Shown here: piece after piece, positions 1 through 10,678 of the stretch
Position numbering within the stretch: the first letter of the stretch is position 1
Layout: the number at the start of each line of letters is the position of its first letter
Assembly (NCBI GenBank): GCA_025617375.2
Contig: JAMYGW020000005.1
Location: 1,240,001-1,304,000 of the forward strand
DNA length: 64,000 nucleotides
Source: Acarospora socialis
Lineage: Eukaryota; Ascomycota; Lecanoromycetes; Acarosporales; Acarosporaceae
Direction: 5' to 3'
Position numbers and translations under genes: made by a program
The notes under the pieces: model-generated
Told to the model about the DNA's origin: nothing
Database searches by the model: none
The model's input: only the letters and a program-made list of their open reading frames with translations

Positions 1-1
1 G

Positions 2-1132
2 CTTACGCCAGCCTCCACCGAACCATCCGAACCTGCATCTCCAGCTCCAGAGACCACGGACCCCAACTACTTAGACCCTAAAGCGAACGGCAACGCCCCA
101 CCGAGCCGGACGCGGTCCATCCTGAACCTCACATCCTCCACGCTCTGGGGCATATACTCTCAAACGCCCCATGACACCTCGCGGAACGAAGCATCCACAC
201 CATGGGGGACGGGAGCCCAAACACCAATCCACCGGCCCAGCATCGATGAGTCTAGGCCGTTAGTCGGGGATGGAGTGGAGCGGCCTCAACTGAAGAGACT
301 GTCGCCACAGGCTCATCCGGGATATCCAAACATTGTTCTGGCATTGGCGTTGCGGACTATACTATTGTTTGTTTCTGGAGTGGCGTATGGAGTTATCATA
401 ACACATCTGCATGATAATCAGAGGCTGGCACCGGTGCAAGTGACGGGCATCAAGCGCGATTCATGGGCATATCTTATTTTCTGGGGGATTGCTGGCGTGG
501 GACTGGGAAGTTTATTGCCCTGGGTAGATGTTTTATGGGAAGAGACACTGGGTACAGCAGGCGGGGTCAGAACAACCGAATCTATGAACGGGGTTTCCAT
601 CTCCAGCGGTACGGGTAGGGAGAAGGACGAGAGATCAGCTTCCCGGAACGGTTACGGGATGGGAGCGGATTGGACTCCTGTAGTTCGTAGCATAGGCGCT
701 TTTGTGGGGATTGCTTTCGCCATCGTGAGTCTATATCATCCCCTTCATGACGGTTTAGCCGACATCTAATGCGTTGCTCTGTAGCGGAGACTGCCTTGGC
801 AATCCACTCTCCAGGTCTCTCTCACGCTCGCACTGGCCAATCCGGTGTTGTGGTACCTCATTGATCGCTCCAAACCCGGCTTTGTCCTCTCGACTTTTGT
901 CGGCCTTGCCGGTACCGCGGTATTGCTCGGTGTCAATCCAGGAATGGTGCCCTCTCCCGCGACGCCTTCGCCGAGAGCAAACGCAGCAAACACGTCAAAT
1001 GGACTTGGATTCGATGGCATGATTACGAATGAGAGCATAGGTGTTGCAACATGGATTGCAAGCGTGATATTTTGTAGCTGTGTTTGCTTTGGGAACATTG
1101 GGCGAAGGTTGGCGCTGAGCGGTAGTAGTTAA
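2..1132 (+). CDS. INSIG domain protein (5' partial)
   Basis: Insulin-induced-gene family membrane protein. INSIGs sit in the ER and bind sterol-sensing-domain proteins such as HMG-CoA reductase or SCAP. Two exons are seen, 2-724 and 785-1132. The 60-nt intron (GTGAGT...CTGTAG) has a stop in frame, so it must be spliced. The gene starts upstream of the window; 355 residues are visible. The first ~90 residues are a Ser/Pro/Thr-rich cytosolic tail, followed by about six hydrophobic segments, starting at NIVLALALRTILLF and ending at GVATWIASVIFC. The RRLPWQSTLQ block that joins the exons is typical of INSIG. The neighbouring eL36 gene lies 305 nt downstream on the same strand. Family assignment is from recalled motif similarity; sterol regulation in this fungus is inferred. 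Confidence 0.85.
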
Positions 1133-1437
1133 TCGAAACTTTTCGCATCGCTAGATAAGGTACCTTAGTCAAGGAGAGAGACAATACTCTCCTAAATCAG
1201 CTCAAGTCTTCTGAAAATACTGTTATGCCGTAAACCTCACCTGATCTACAACATTTGCAAACACAAACCGCCAAACCTCGTTCCGCCTACCTAGGGTTCC
1301 ACCCCGCACCAAACCCTACCGCCCCTCGCTTCCACACTCGCTTACCTAATCCCACTCCAGCCGCAACATCTGCACCTCCTCACCCACGACCACCACACAC
1401 GCCCAGCGACCGATCAACAACGACAAAAACCCACACC
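1133..1437 (+). promoter_or_regulatory. Promoter/5' leader of the eL36 gene
   Basis: Intergenic stretch between the INSIG stop and the eL36 start. It becomes strongly C-rich and G-poor near the start codon, as is usual for core promoters and leaders of highly expressed ascomycete genes. It carries CTAGGGTT at about 1291 and AAACCCTA at about 1312, telomere-repeat-like boxes of a kind reported in ribosomal-protein promoters. A role for these boxes is inference. Confidence 0.4.
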
Positions 1438-2236
1438 ATGGCGAAAGAACGTTCCGGTCTCGCGATCGGTCTCAACCGTGGCCACGTATGTCCTCCCTGT
1501 CATCCGCTCTCCCCTCGAAGGCTGGCAAGGAGAAAAGTGACTGACGAACGGGCGGGCAGAAAACCGAACGCCGCGACGTGAAACCACGCATTTCGAGGAC
1601 CAAGGGCCACTTAAGCAAGCGGACGGCTTTCGTGCGCGAGATTGTCAAGGAAGTTTCCGGGTACGTTGTTTTCTCTCCCGACCGTTTCTTGCGCCGGGCT
1701 TCTTTCTTTTCTACCGGGCTACGAGGGGGAGGAGATCGTGCGTGTGCGGAATGGAGAGAGAAAGACCAACGTTCACGCCGCTGCCTCCCAAAAGGCCAGC
1801 CAGATTAAACTCTCGTTGTCATGTGTTCACAATCTGGCCCGTTGTCTATTGTTCTTGAGCCTTTAGTCGTCGACTCTTACGGCGTTCGTTGAAACCATAC
1901 CGGCGCTGACTTCTTTTCCCTCATCGCACCAGTCTCGCACCCTACGAGCGCCGCGTTATTGAACTTCTGCGCAACAGCAAGGATAAGCGTGCCCGCAAGC
2001 TGGCTAAGAAGCGGGTATGTTTTGCCTTACACCTGTTCCTCTCCTCCTTCCCCATTTGTTCCTGGCCCTGTCTCGCATCTCCAAGTTGGCGAGGAGGTCA
2101 GCTCTTGATGGGAACAAGGCGGTTGTGGCTAACGAGTGGATTCGTGGGTCTGTAGCTTGGGACGTTCGGGCGCGCGAAGAGGAAGGTCGATGAGTTGCAG
2201 AGGGTCATTGCGGAGTCGCGGAGGGCGGGTCACTAG
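1438..2236 (+). CDS. RPL36: 60S ribosomal protein eL36
   Basis: Large-subunit ribosomal protein eL36, 103 aa, the usual family length. Four exons: 1438-1485, 1560-1660, 1933-2014, 2156-2236. Exons join in frame and rebuild the family pattern: an N-terminal [17 protein letters not shown] start, the [13 protein letters not shown] core, the [11 protein letters not shown] helix, [19 protein letters not shown], and the basic tail ending RRAGH. The second intron is long for this window (272 nt); long early introns are common in fungal ribosomal-protein genes. The start is the only ATG that gives the conserved N-terminus. It is too finely split to appear as one open frame. The next gene is convergent. 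Confidence 0.97.
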
Positions 2237-2646
2237 ATGATGGGTGTGGATGCGGAAGGGGACAGAGAGGGAGGTTGTGTAGTGAGGTGAGGGGTGAAGT
2301 AGGGAGATAAGAATCGCTACGGGGAGCCCGTGAGAAGGTTCGAGCTGCGTGGATGATGATTACCTCTCGGGCACTGGTATCGACGGCTAGAAAATCTTAA
2401 CGAGCTTCGTCCCTGTCGTTATGGTGTTTACGTATATGTCATGATGTGAATGATCTGTGAAATGATAATGCCATCACAAAAAGGTAGGACGAATCCACGG
2501 ATGAGATTCGATTAGCTATGAGCTCTGCAACGCTTCACTATCCGCTCCCCAAACGTAATGTAACCCATTTACATTACCACGCAATCTAATCATCCCATCA
2601 TCAAGCGTCACCTCTACATCCATTCGCCCACACTACAGCAACAATC
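2237..2646. other. Convergent 3' flanks of eL36 and the UBX gene
   Basis: About 410 nt between two converging stops. I see only AT-richer 3'-UTR-like sequence and no coding signal, RNA gene or repeat. Confidence 0.5.
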
Positions 2647-4414
2647 TCACTTCTTCCCCGGCAACTTCAACCACTTCGGCACACCCCCCTTCCTCCCACT
2701 CCCACCCCCCTTCCCACCCGCCTCCTTCTCCACCCCCACGCCACCGCCGCCATCAGTAGACCCCTCACCCACCTCCACCCCGCCATCCCCAGCCCCAACT
2801 TCCTCAACCACCATCTCCCTCGCCCTCTCCCTAACCTCCCTCTTCAACACCGGCCCCCCACTCCTCCCACCACCATCCACCCCCGCCTCCCACGCAAAAG
2901 TAACCAACACCCTCCCCCGCATCCCTAAATCCGCAATCAACCTCTCCGTCCCCCCCACCGGCACAACCCTCAACCTGCCCCTCCCTTCCTCCAAAAACCT
3001 CAACTCAAACCCCCCGCCTGCACCCTCCTCGTCATCTTCCAACAGCCCCCGCACAAACGCATACAATCCCCCGGCCGTATCCTGTGCCCCAAACGACGCC
3101 ACGACGGTCGTCTGGTCCGGGAAGCGGACCTTGATCTCGACGGCGGCGACGGCGGCGAGTTTTTCGGCCTGCGCTTGGCGCGCGGCCGCGAGCTCGGTGT
3201 CGGAGGGGAGGCGTCGGTTGCGGGCGGTGGTCGAGAGGCGGGATTGGTGCTGGCGGGCGTGGTCGAGGGTGGGCTCGTAGTCGGTGGGGTTGTGTGGGCG
3301 CTGGGCGGCGGCGGGGGTGGTGGTTGTGGGGGGGAGGTAGATTGTTATGGGACGGTGGGAGGGGTCTGTGATGAGGGATTCGGAAGGTTCCGGGGCGCGC
3401 GGCGGGGGTCGTTGCTGTGGTTGTGCTGGCGGTGGGGGTGACGGTGGAGTGGCAGGCGAGGTGGCTTTGCGCTTTTCGCCGTTCGATGAGTCGGGTGTGG
3501 GTTCGATGGTGGTGTTGGTGGTCGGGTCAGTACTGCTGCTGGCTTCCGTGGGCTCGGGCGGTGTTTTCAGACCTGCAGTGTCTTCTAGAAGGGCCGTCTC
3601 CTCCGTCTCGGGTCTGGATTCAAATGCTCCTACGCTTCCAGCATGCGCTCCAGCCGAGTTCTCGTCGCTCTCGATCGCCTTGAAATATTGGTCGATCTCC
3701 GTCATAGCCTCTTCGAGCGGTCGTTGCGTCGCCCTGAAGCTGAGCCGTAACAGTATGCTTCCGCTTTTAAAGCCCAACTGCCCCAACGTCTTCTGCAGAT
3801 CCGTGAAGGAAGAAAGCTCCCGGCCCATGGCTTGCAAGACTGGTGTCTCGTAGTACAATCTCCCGGCACCGGACTGGCCGTCGTTCGTTTGAGCTATCCC
3901 TCTCGCGGTGAAGTTCCTCGCGTGTGCTCCGCCGCCGTTGCCGCCTGACTCGAACTTCCGAAGTATGAGCCATAATGTCGTTGTGCTGGGGAATTTGTCC
4001 GTCAATCGGCCGTTGGGGATGTCTTTAGCCTCTGATTCGGGGAGTTGTAGGGCTACGGAGACTACGGAGGGTGAGCGGGAGAGGAGGACGAGCTCGAGTT
4101 TGGCGCCTGATGTGAGGCCCGAGAGGCGGTATGTTCGGGAGAGGTCGACGGGTTTGTTGTTGTTCCTACCGGAGACATGGTCAGCATATCACACATCGTT
4201 TGAGACACGCTGTAGTCGTATTGTTTATGTAGCAGCTGCATAACCCTAATCGGACGGTGGAAGGCTTGACGACCTACTTGAGTCCATAGCTACTGGCATC
4301 TAGCCCTAGCTTCGTACATGCTTCTTGTAGCACGTCACTGAGAGCCTTGCTCGGAGTGACCTTTATGACGGCTCGCCGAGCTCTGGAATCTATCACCACG
4401 AGTTGTGAAGACAT
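2647..4414 (-). CDS. TUG/ASPSCR1-like UBX-domain protein (p97/Cdc48 cofactor)
   Basis: Adaptor of the TUG/ASPSCR1 group (Ubx4 in budding yeast) that binds the AAA ATPase Cdc48/p97. Two exons on the minus strand: 4414-4278 and 4165-2647; 551 aa. Residues 1-85 form the TUG ubiquitin-like domain (MSSQLVVIDSRARRAVIKVT at the N-terminus, then NNNKPVDLSRTYRLSGL). A second conserved block around LTDKFPSTTTLWLILRKFES follows. Residues ~180-380 are a Pro/Thr/Ser-rich linker. The UBX domain lies at ~385-470 (VEIKVRFPDQTTVVASFGA, LYAFVRGLLEDD). The C-terminal tail is Gly-rich and basic. The intron (GTAGGT...TAG) restores LKNNNKPV. It diverges from the proteasome beta3 gene across 370 bp. Confidence 0.88.
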
Positions 4415-4784
4415 AAGGAAAGGTGGGTTGCCGGTGAGGCTTCTGGGGATGCCGGCGGAGGAATGGCCAATCGACTGTCGGTTTAGATTAAAGCAGTCAG
4501 GAATTTATCCGCTTCTTGGTGCCTTTTGATGAGAGATCGAAAGACTGTTTACATGTTTGCTCGGCCTCACGTGTGTTATAGCAGTGACAAATCGTCATAC
4601 CGTAGAGCTGTCTAGCGGAAAATGCCGAGCCTTGTGCATTTGTGAAGCTCTACAAGGGTACAACGCGTAGACCCATCTTAGAGCTCCAAACAGCACCCAT
4701 CTCTCACAAAGATCTCCTCCGAGTTCCGACTTCCTCATTTTCCTCTTCAAAAACCAGCTCCGTCTCAGAATACGATATCAGAAA
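4415..4784. promoter_or_regulatory. Divergent promoter, UBX protein / proteasome beta3
   Basis: 370-bp spacer between two start codons pointing away from each other, so it should hold both promoters. A CACGTG E-box-like palindrome lies at 4568-4573. Sharing a promoter would couple a Cdc48 cofactor with a proteasome subunit; co-regulation is inference. Confidence 0.45.
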
Positions 4785-5591
4785 ATGGTAACCTCACCCC
4801 TCGTAACAACAAGCTACAGCTACTAACAACCACGACAGAGCTCCCCATTCGCCATAAGTCCGCACCCTCCCCCCTCCCCCTCCCCCCCCCATCTCTCACA
4901 ACTAACCCCTCTGCCCCACAGACGGCGGCGCCTGCGTCGCCATGGTCGGCAAAGACTGCGTCGCCATCGCCTGCGACCTCCGGCTCGGCCTGCAATCCCT
5001 CACCGTATCCAACAACTTCCCGAAAATCTTCTCCTACGGCGACGTCTACCTGGGCCTCACCGGTCTGGCGACCGACGTGTCCACCGTCTCCGACCTCTTC
5101 CGCTACAAAGTGAACATGTACCGACTGCGCGAGGAGCGGTCCATCTCGCCGCAGACCATGGCCAACCTGGTCTCGAGCAGCCTGTACGAGAAGCGCTTCG
5201 GGCCGTATTTCGTGTCCCCCGTGATTGCGGGCATCAACCATACGACGGGCAAGCCGTTCATTTGCGGCTTCGACAGTATCGGGTGTATAGATTTCGCAAA
5301 GGACTTTATTGTTAGTGGGACGGCGAGCGATCAGTTGTTTGGGACGTGTGAGGGGTTGTGGGAGCCGGATTTGGTGGGTTTGCGTGCTTGCGGGTTGGGG
5401 ATTTGGTGCTGCTTTACGACGAGTGGGCTGATGAGGTGATGTTTTAGGAGCCAGAGGACCTCTTCGAGACGATATCGCAAGCGCTGCTGAACGCCGTGGA
5501 TCGGGATGCGCTGTCCGGTTGGGGCGCGCATGTCTACATCATACAGAAGGATAAGGTCACGAAGCGGTTACTGAAAGGAAGACAGGATTAG
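4785..5591 (+). CDS. PUP3: 20S proteasome subunit beta type-3
   Basis: Non-catalytic beta3 subunit of the 20S proteasome core, 205 aa, the same length as yeast Pup3. Four exons: 4785-4787, 4839-4857, 4922-5373, 5448-5591. The first coding exon is only the ATG and the second is 19 nt; together they give MSSPFAI before [19 protein letters not shown]. Both first introns carry an ACTAAC branch point. Conserved blocks include [51 protein letters not shown] and, after the last intron, [20 protein letters not shown], ending LLKGRQD. No propeptide or catalytic N-terminal Thr is expected or seen for this subunit. A later in-frame ATG at 4942 would lose the conserved N-terminus, so the split start is preferred. 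Confidence 0.96.
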
Positions 5592-5852
5592 TTGTTCGGG
5601 GTGTTATGGCGGGGGAAAACCGTGTTAGCGGGTCACTTTCGGAGCTTTCATCATAGACTCTTTGCGCTGGCATTTAGAGAAATTCTAGTCTGGCGTCTAT
5701 TCGCTATCCACGCGATGTCTAATTCGTGAATGGTCTAATCTAGAGGTGTCTGGGAAAGCGATACAAATACATGCGAACGTATAAGTTGATACCTGCAAGG
5801 CCGCCGTCAAATTGTACACACCGACCTTTCGGATATCAATCGAGGTTCCCAG

Positions 5853-8800
5853 CTATTGTTCTTTCTTCGGTCGTATCTCTAGAGGCTTTGGGAGGTAAAG
5901 ACTCCTCTCAAAGAACTTCAGAACCTCGTCGATGAATCTGGAGCATCGCATTAGTCGAGTCCAACCAGTCTTTGAAGATACTGTCACTTACATTACAGGC
6001 GCGCTGATCAATAGCACTGCCCTCCATTCATTCCAATTCAGCGGCACGATTGAAAACAGCCCCTGAAGGAAGGGCGTGTATAGCAGGGCGAAGTGTAGCA
6101 CCATCGAGAGGGTTATGGCGTACACAAGGACCATGTTGTCCCATAGAGGAAGTGTCAAAAGGGATTCGCTCGAGGAAAGGGCATTCATAGCATTCAGCAT
6201 CTCGATGACGACCAAGCTGCGATTCAGGTTAACTATGGGACAAGCGAGTGAGGAGATTGTTCACCACATACATTGAGAGCGACATGGTTGAAGCGGACTT
6301 TGCCATATCATTGGAGAACATCTGACAACCGATTTCAGGAAATTGCGAAGAGCACCGGTGGAAGTGTGCCTGTGTGAGTCTTGTCAGCGAACTCTATCTC
6401 CACGACTCTTGAATACAGACGTACCAGTTGCCAAAATGTGATTTGGGGTCCTTCAGAATTGTACATAAACCACCACGCGTACCCGAACACAGTAGCAGCT
6501 CCGACGTAGATACCAATGACCATGTACCTGAAAAACAGCCATCCTCCAACGAGAGCTTCATCTCGTTTGCGCGGTGGTCTTCGCATCACATCGTGATCCG
6601 GCGGGTTGAAAGATAGCGCGGTGGCGGGTAGGCCATCAGTCACCAGGTTGACCCATAACAGCTGAACTGGGATCAGTGCCTCTGGCATGCCCACCGCTGC
6701 GGTCAGGAAAATAGAGACGACTTCTCCGATATTTGAGGAGATAAGGTATCTGATGAATTGCTGTGTATTATTGTAGATCGAGCGGCCTTCCTCGACAGCA
6801 ACCTCAATCGTTGCGAAGTTGTTATCGGCGAGAATCATGTCGGCAGCCAGCTTCGCAACATCGGTGCCCGAGCCCATAGCTACACCAATGTCCGACTTTT
6901 TCAAAGCTGGAGCATCATTGACCCCGTCACCAGTCATTGCAACTACCTCACCGGCGGACTGGAGAAGATCCACGAGCTTGGACTTATGTGACGGTTCGGT
7001 CCTTGAAAAGAGAGAGGCTCTTTTCGCAGCGTCTAATTTCTCGCTCTCGCTCAGGCTATCGAATTCTCGCCCAGTGTAGCTTTTACCCGTCACGTCTTCG
7101 TGTTCACCAAAGACTCCGATCTGACGACAGATCGTCTCCGCGGTATTCTGATTGTCGCCGGTGATGACGATAACGCGGATACCAGCTTCCCGACACTTTC
7201 TTATGGACTCCGCAACCTCTGGACGCGGTGGGTCTAACATACCAACCAAACCAATCAGGGTCATGTTTTGCTCCAGCTGCGTGTACTCTTTCGTTGTCTT
7301 GGCTGAATGCAACAATGGGTTCGAGGCGACGTTGTCGACGTAGGCCAAAGCGATAACTCGTAAACCGCGATTCCCATACTCCACAACCTCTCCGGAGAGT
7401 AAACCAGCGAGTGATCTACTGAGAGGCACCCTTCTTCCCTTCGCCCCAACCAAGGCATGTGAGCACCGGTCAATGACAGACTCAGGTGCCCCTTTGACCA
7501 GCAAGCGCGGCTCTCTCCCTCCGCCAACAAGTACGGACATGCTTTTCCTGTCGCGCGAGAACTCATATGTAGCGAGACGGGGCGACTTCGTCTCATAATA
7601 CTTGTTGGCATGGTGTATCCGGGCTCGGTTTGGCAAGCCCTTCTTCTGTAGATTGAACGCAGGGTCGCCAGTGCCAATCTTTTCCACAAGTGCTCGAAGG
7701 GCGCCTTCCGTAGGCTCTCCGATGCTACTAAAACTACCTGTTTTGAGATCGAAGGCCAGTTGAGCTTCGTTACACAGTGCCGAGACTTCGGCCATCTGAT
7801 GTACGGTTTCGGATCTTGCTGCGAGATTGTCGACGGCTTTCCCATTGATCGACAGGCTACCTTCGGGTTCAAATGTAGTCCCCTCAACGTCAATCTCCTC
7901 TAGACCGGTCCCAGCCTCGTTAAGGTACACGAGTTTGTTGACGCTCATTTGGTTGGTTGTCAGAGTTCCGGTCTTGTCAGAACAAATAACGCTGCAACTT
8001 CCAAGAGTCTCGACCGAGGGCAGACTGCGCACAACGGCATTCTTCGCTGCCATTTTTCGAGTCCCGAGCGCCAGGCAGGTTGTAATGACCACCGCGAGAC
8101 CTTCCGGAATTGCAGCCACACCGAGAGATACGGCGATCTACATTCAAAAGTTAGCACGTGATATCAGAGGAGAGGTACGTTTCTGCTTACCTTGAGATAG
8201 TATATGGCTCCCTTGGTCCAGCTCCCATGCGATGGGTCGTTGAAATGCTGGATGTTGATGAGCCAAACTAGGATGCATATGATGGTGATAACTTTCGCGA
8301 GCATGTCTCCAAAGTCATTGAGCTTCTGCTTGAGCGGCGTCGGATCCGATATCTGTGAGGTGATGCTTTCATGGATATCCCCAATAGCAGTCGATCCACC
8401 AGTTAAAACCACCAGAGCCGTCGCATGTCCATTCACAACCGTCGTTCCGGAAAATAGCATATTCACTTGGTCCTGCTTCACCGCACCGACATCATTGATC
8501 GCTTTTGTATCCTTCGCAACGCTCTCACTCTCGCCGGTCAAGATGGCCTGGTCAACGCTGAAACTGTTGCTTTGGATCGACAGAAGCCTGCAATCCGCAG
8601 GTATGCGGTCTCCGATTGCGACGATGATGATGTCGCCCGGGACTAAGTCCTCCGCTCGTACGCGTTTGACAGTCCCATTTCGGAGCACTGTCGCTTCGTT
8701 GGCCGAGTACTCCTGGAGCGCGGCGATGGCTTTTTCTGCGCTGCTCTCCTGCGATACACCGACGACAGCATTAAGAATCAGGATGGTCAGAATCTATGAC

Positions 8801-9189
8801 GAGAGAACTCCGATTAGCATGGGCACATGCTCAGGCTCTATGAAGAGCGCAAGCTTACCACCATGGGATCCACGAAAGCTGTCCAGTCATCACCCTCTTC
8901 GAATAAGGCCAAAACGAACGAAACAGCCGCCGAGCCTAGCAGTATGATAACGAGCTGGTCTTTGAACTGCTCGAGTATGAGCTGCCACATGGGCGTCGGA
9001 GGGTCTTCGGGTAGAGCTGTTGACGGTCAGTCACCATCTTGCGCGCAAGAAAACCATCTAGGAGTTCATACCATTGCTGCCATATCTTTCTCGCAAAGTA
9101 ACGACTTGAGCATCCGAGAGTCCAGTATCTTCCGACACTTCAAAGTACTTGAGTGCTTCCTCTACTGACAAGATATACGAATTCTCCAT
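5853..9189 (-). CDS. SERCA-type P-type Ca2+-transporting ATPase
   Basis: Endoplasmic-reticulum calcium pump, P2A family; moves Ca2+ from cytosol to ER lumen using ATP. 999 aa in seven minus-strand exons: 9189-9072, 9016-8859, 8793-8191, 8137-6425, 6369-6272, 6216-5992, 5937-5853; lengths sum to exactly 1000 codons. Seen: N-terminal cation-ATPase segment, TGES actuator loop, PEGL in M4 (~304-307), DKTGT phosphorylation site with the Asp at ~347, [23 protein letters not shown] hinge, and ten predicted membrane segments including ISSNIGEV and [13 protein letters not shown]. The C-terminus is KKEQ, a KKXX-type dilysine ER retrieval signal. The start chosen ([13 protein letters not shown]) matches fungal SERCAs; the frame stays open upstream for ~70 codons but has no ATG. 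It diverges from the 14-3-3 gene. Confidence 0.96.
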
Positions 9190-10678
9190 GTTGCGCCTCT
9201 TATGCGCAAAGTAAAGTAGGGGCTGTTCAGAAATAAGCCGAGATACATAGACTCCAGGCTTGACAGGCCGCGTTAGACCAAAAGGCGCAACTGCGACACA
9301 GTCGAGTTTGGCGTTTGGTGAAAAGGTAGTAAGTAGGATGTTAAGGAATGTGGAGGTTGCAAAAGAGAGTCCGTCGTTGCCCCGCGCATTATTCCCTTCC
9401 AAAAGTTATACGTGTCCTGAAAGAAAGTGAAGGAACATTTAAACCTGAGGCTCTTCTGAGTAAGACCAGAACCGGACGCTTGGTCATCGGGCAGCGGTAC
9501 TGTAACGTTACCTAAGGTAGTGCGCTAACAGAAACCTTAGCTTATGGGGCCATGTGCATGTGAACCCCCTGATATGATACCTTAGGTAAGGTAAGATAGA
9601 CCTTCACGCCCTATACGGAGTGCCTCCAAGGTATTAGACGCAGAGTTACAGCCTCACTTTCTGGCTTTCGATATATGGTGAGCGGAATCAAGACGGAATT
9701 ACAGTCAATACGTTGATTGTACAGGGTAGCAAACAGCTCCACCATAACTTATAATCATAGTGACAAAGTTCCTTGATCGGATTGTAGGGCAAATCAAAAC
9801 AAGTGACGGTTGGTCCGTACGGAGTCAGCTCGTTATCCAGTGTATAGACTTTGAGAGGGCTTCTTCCTAAAGGTGTCCATATTTCAGAGGATGACGTTGG
9901 GTATGCTCCGTGGCATATCTTCTGTTCCTTGCACAAAGAGGTATTTGTACTTATAGTACATTCAAGGCATATTCAGCCAATAGGGCTTTGCCAGGCAGCA
10001 TCTGACAAGGCTCCCTCCAAGGCTCCAGCAATGGAATCACGTGAGGCGGACGGTTACGATAAGGGAACAGAGCCTTCCTTGTTGTCGTCGAGGTGCACGC
10101 TGCTGTGCTCAACAACAAGGGCCCCATAGTGTAACAACAATATCAACAACAGAAAAACATCTCAACAGATCTCATTGGCGTAATTTGACGCCTGTCGTGA
10201 TGGGCATCCACTCCCAGCGTCATACCATCATATCGTGACAAGTCCTCGTATTGGTAGGCGAGTAGTGATTCAGTATGTAAGGCATACATCTGTGGATGCG
10301 CAATATGTGCTATTATTTCTGGACAACAAGAACGTAGAGATTGATATGCAACTGCTGTTTATTATTGTCTTCTGATGTAAAGCCCCCAAATTCCGTCATA
10401 CGTCGTTGGACTTTACCCGCCGTTTGTTGTTGCATGCATACAGAGGACAGAGGACAGTGCCGCCCAAGTCAAATCTCGCTTAAGTTAGGACGTTTGGCGG
10501 CCGATCACTGTCGAAGAGAGAAAGTGACAAGACTCCAGTTACTCAACCACTCACTACTGTGAACCCCCAACCTTCGCTCTCTGGACAACGACTTCAACTT
10601 ATCGGAAATACGCGATATCTCCACTCCACTACACCTTTCCCTTTGATTGACAGCCTTTCATCTGTCGCTGTATTCGAG
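9190..10678. promoter_or_regulatory. Divergent promoter region, SERCA / 14-3-3
   Basis: 1.49 kb between two divergent start codons. No credible coding exon is seen. It contains two copies of the short dispersed motif CCTAAGGTA/TACCTTAGG (about 9508-9518 and 9578-9594) and a CT-richer stretch just before the 14-3-3 start. It should contain both promoters and leaders; individual sites cannot be assigned. Confidence 0.5.

Noticed and set aside
3175-3853. Long plus-strand open frames opposite the UBX gene
   Set aside because: They are Gly/Val/Trp-rich shadows of a low-complexity GC-rich coding strand; the minus-strand frame carries real UBX domains.
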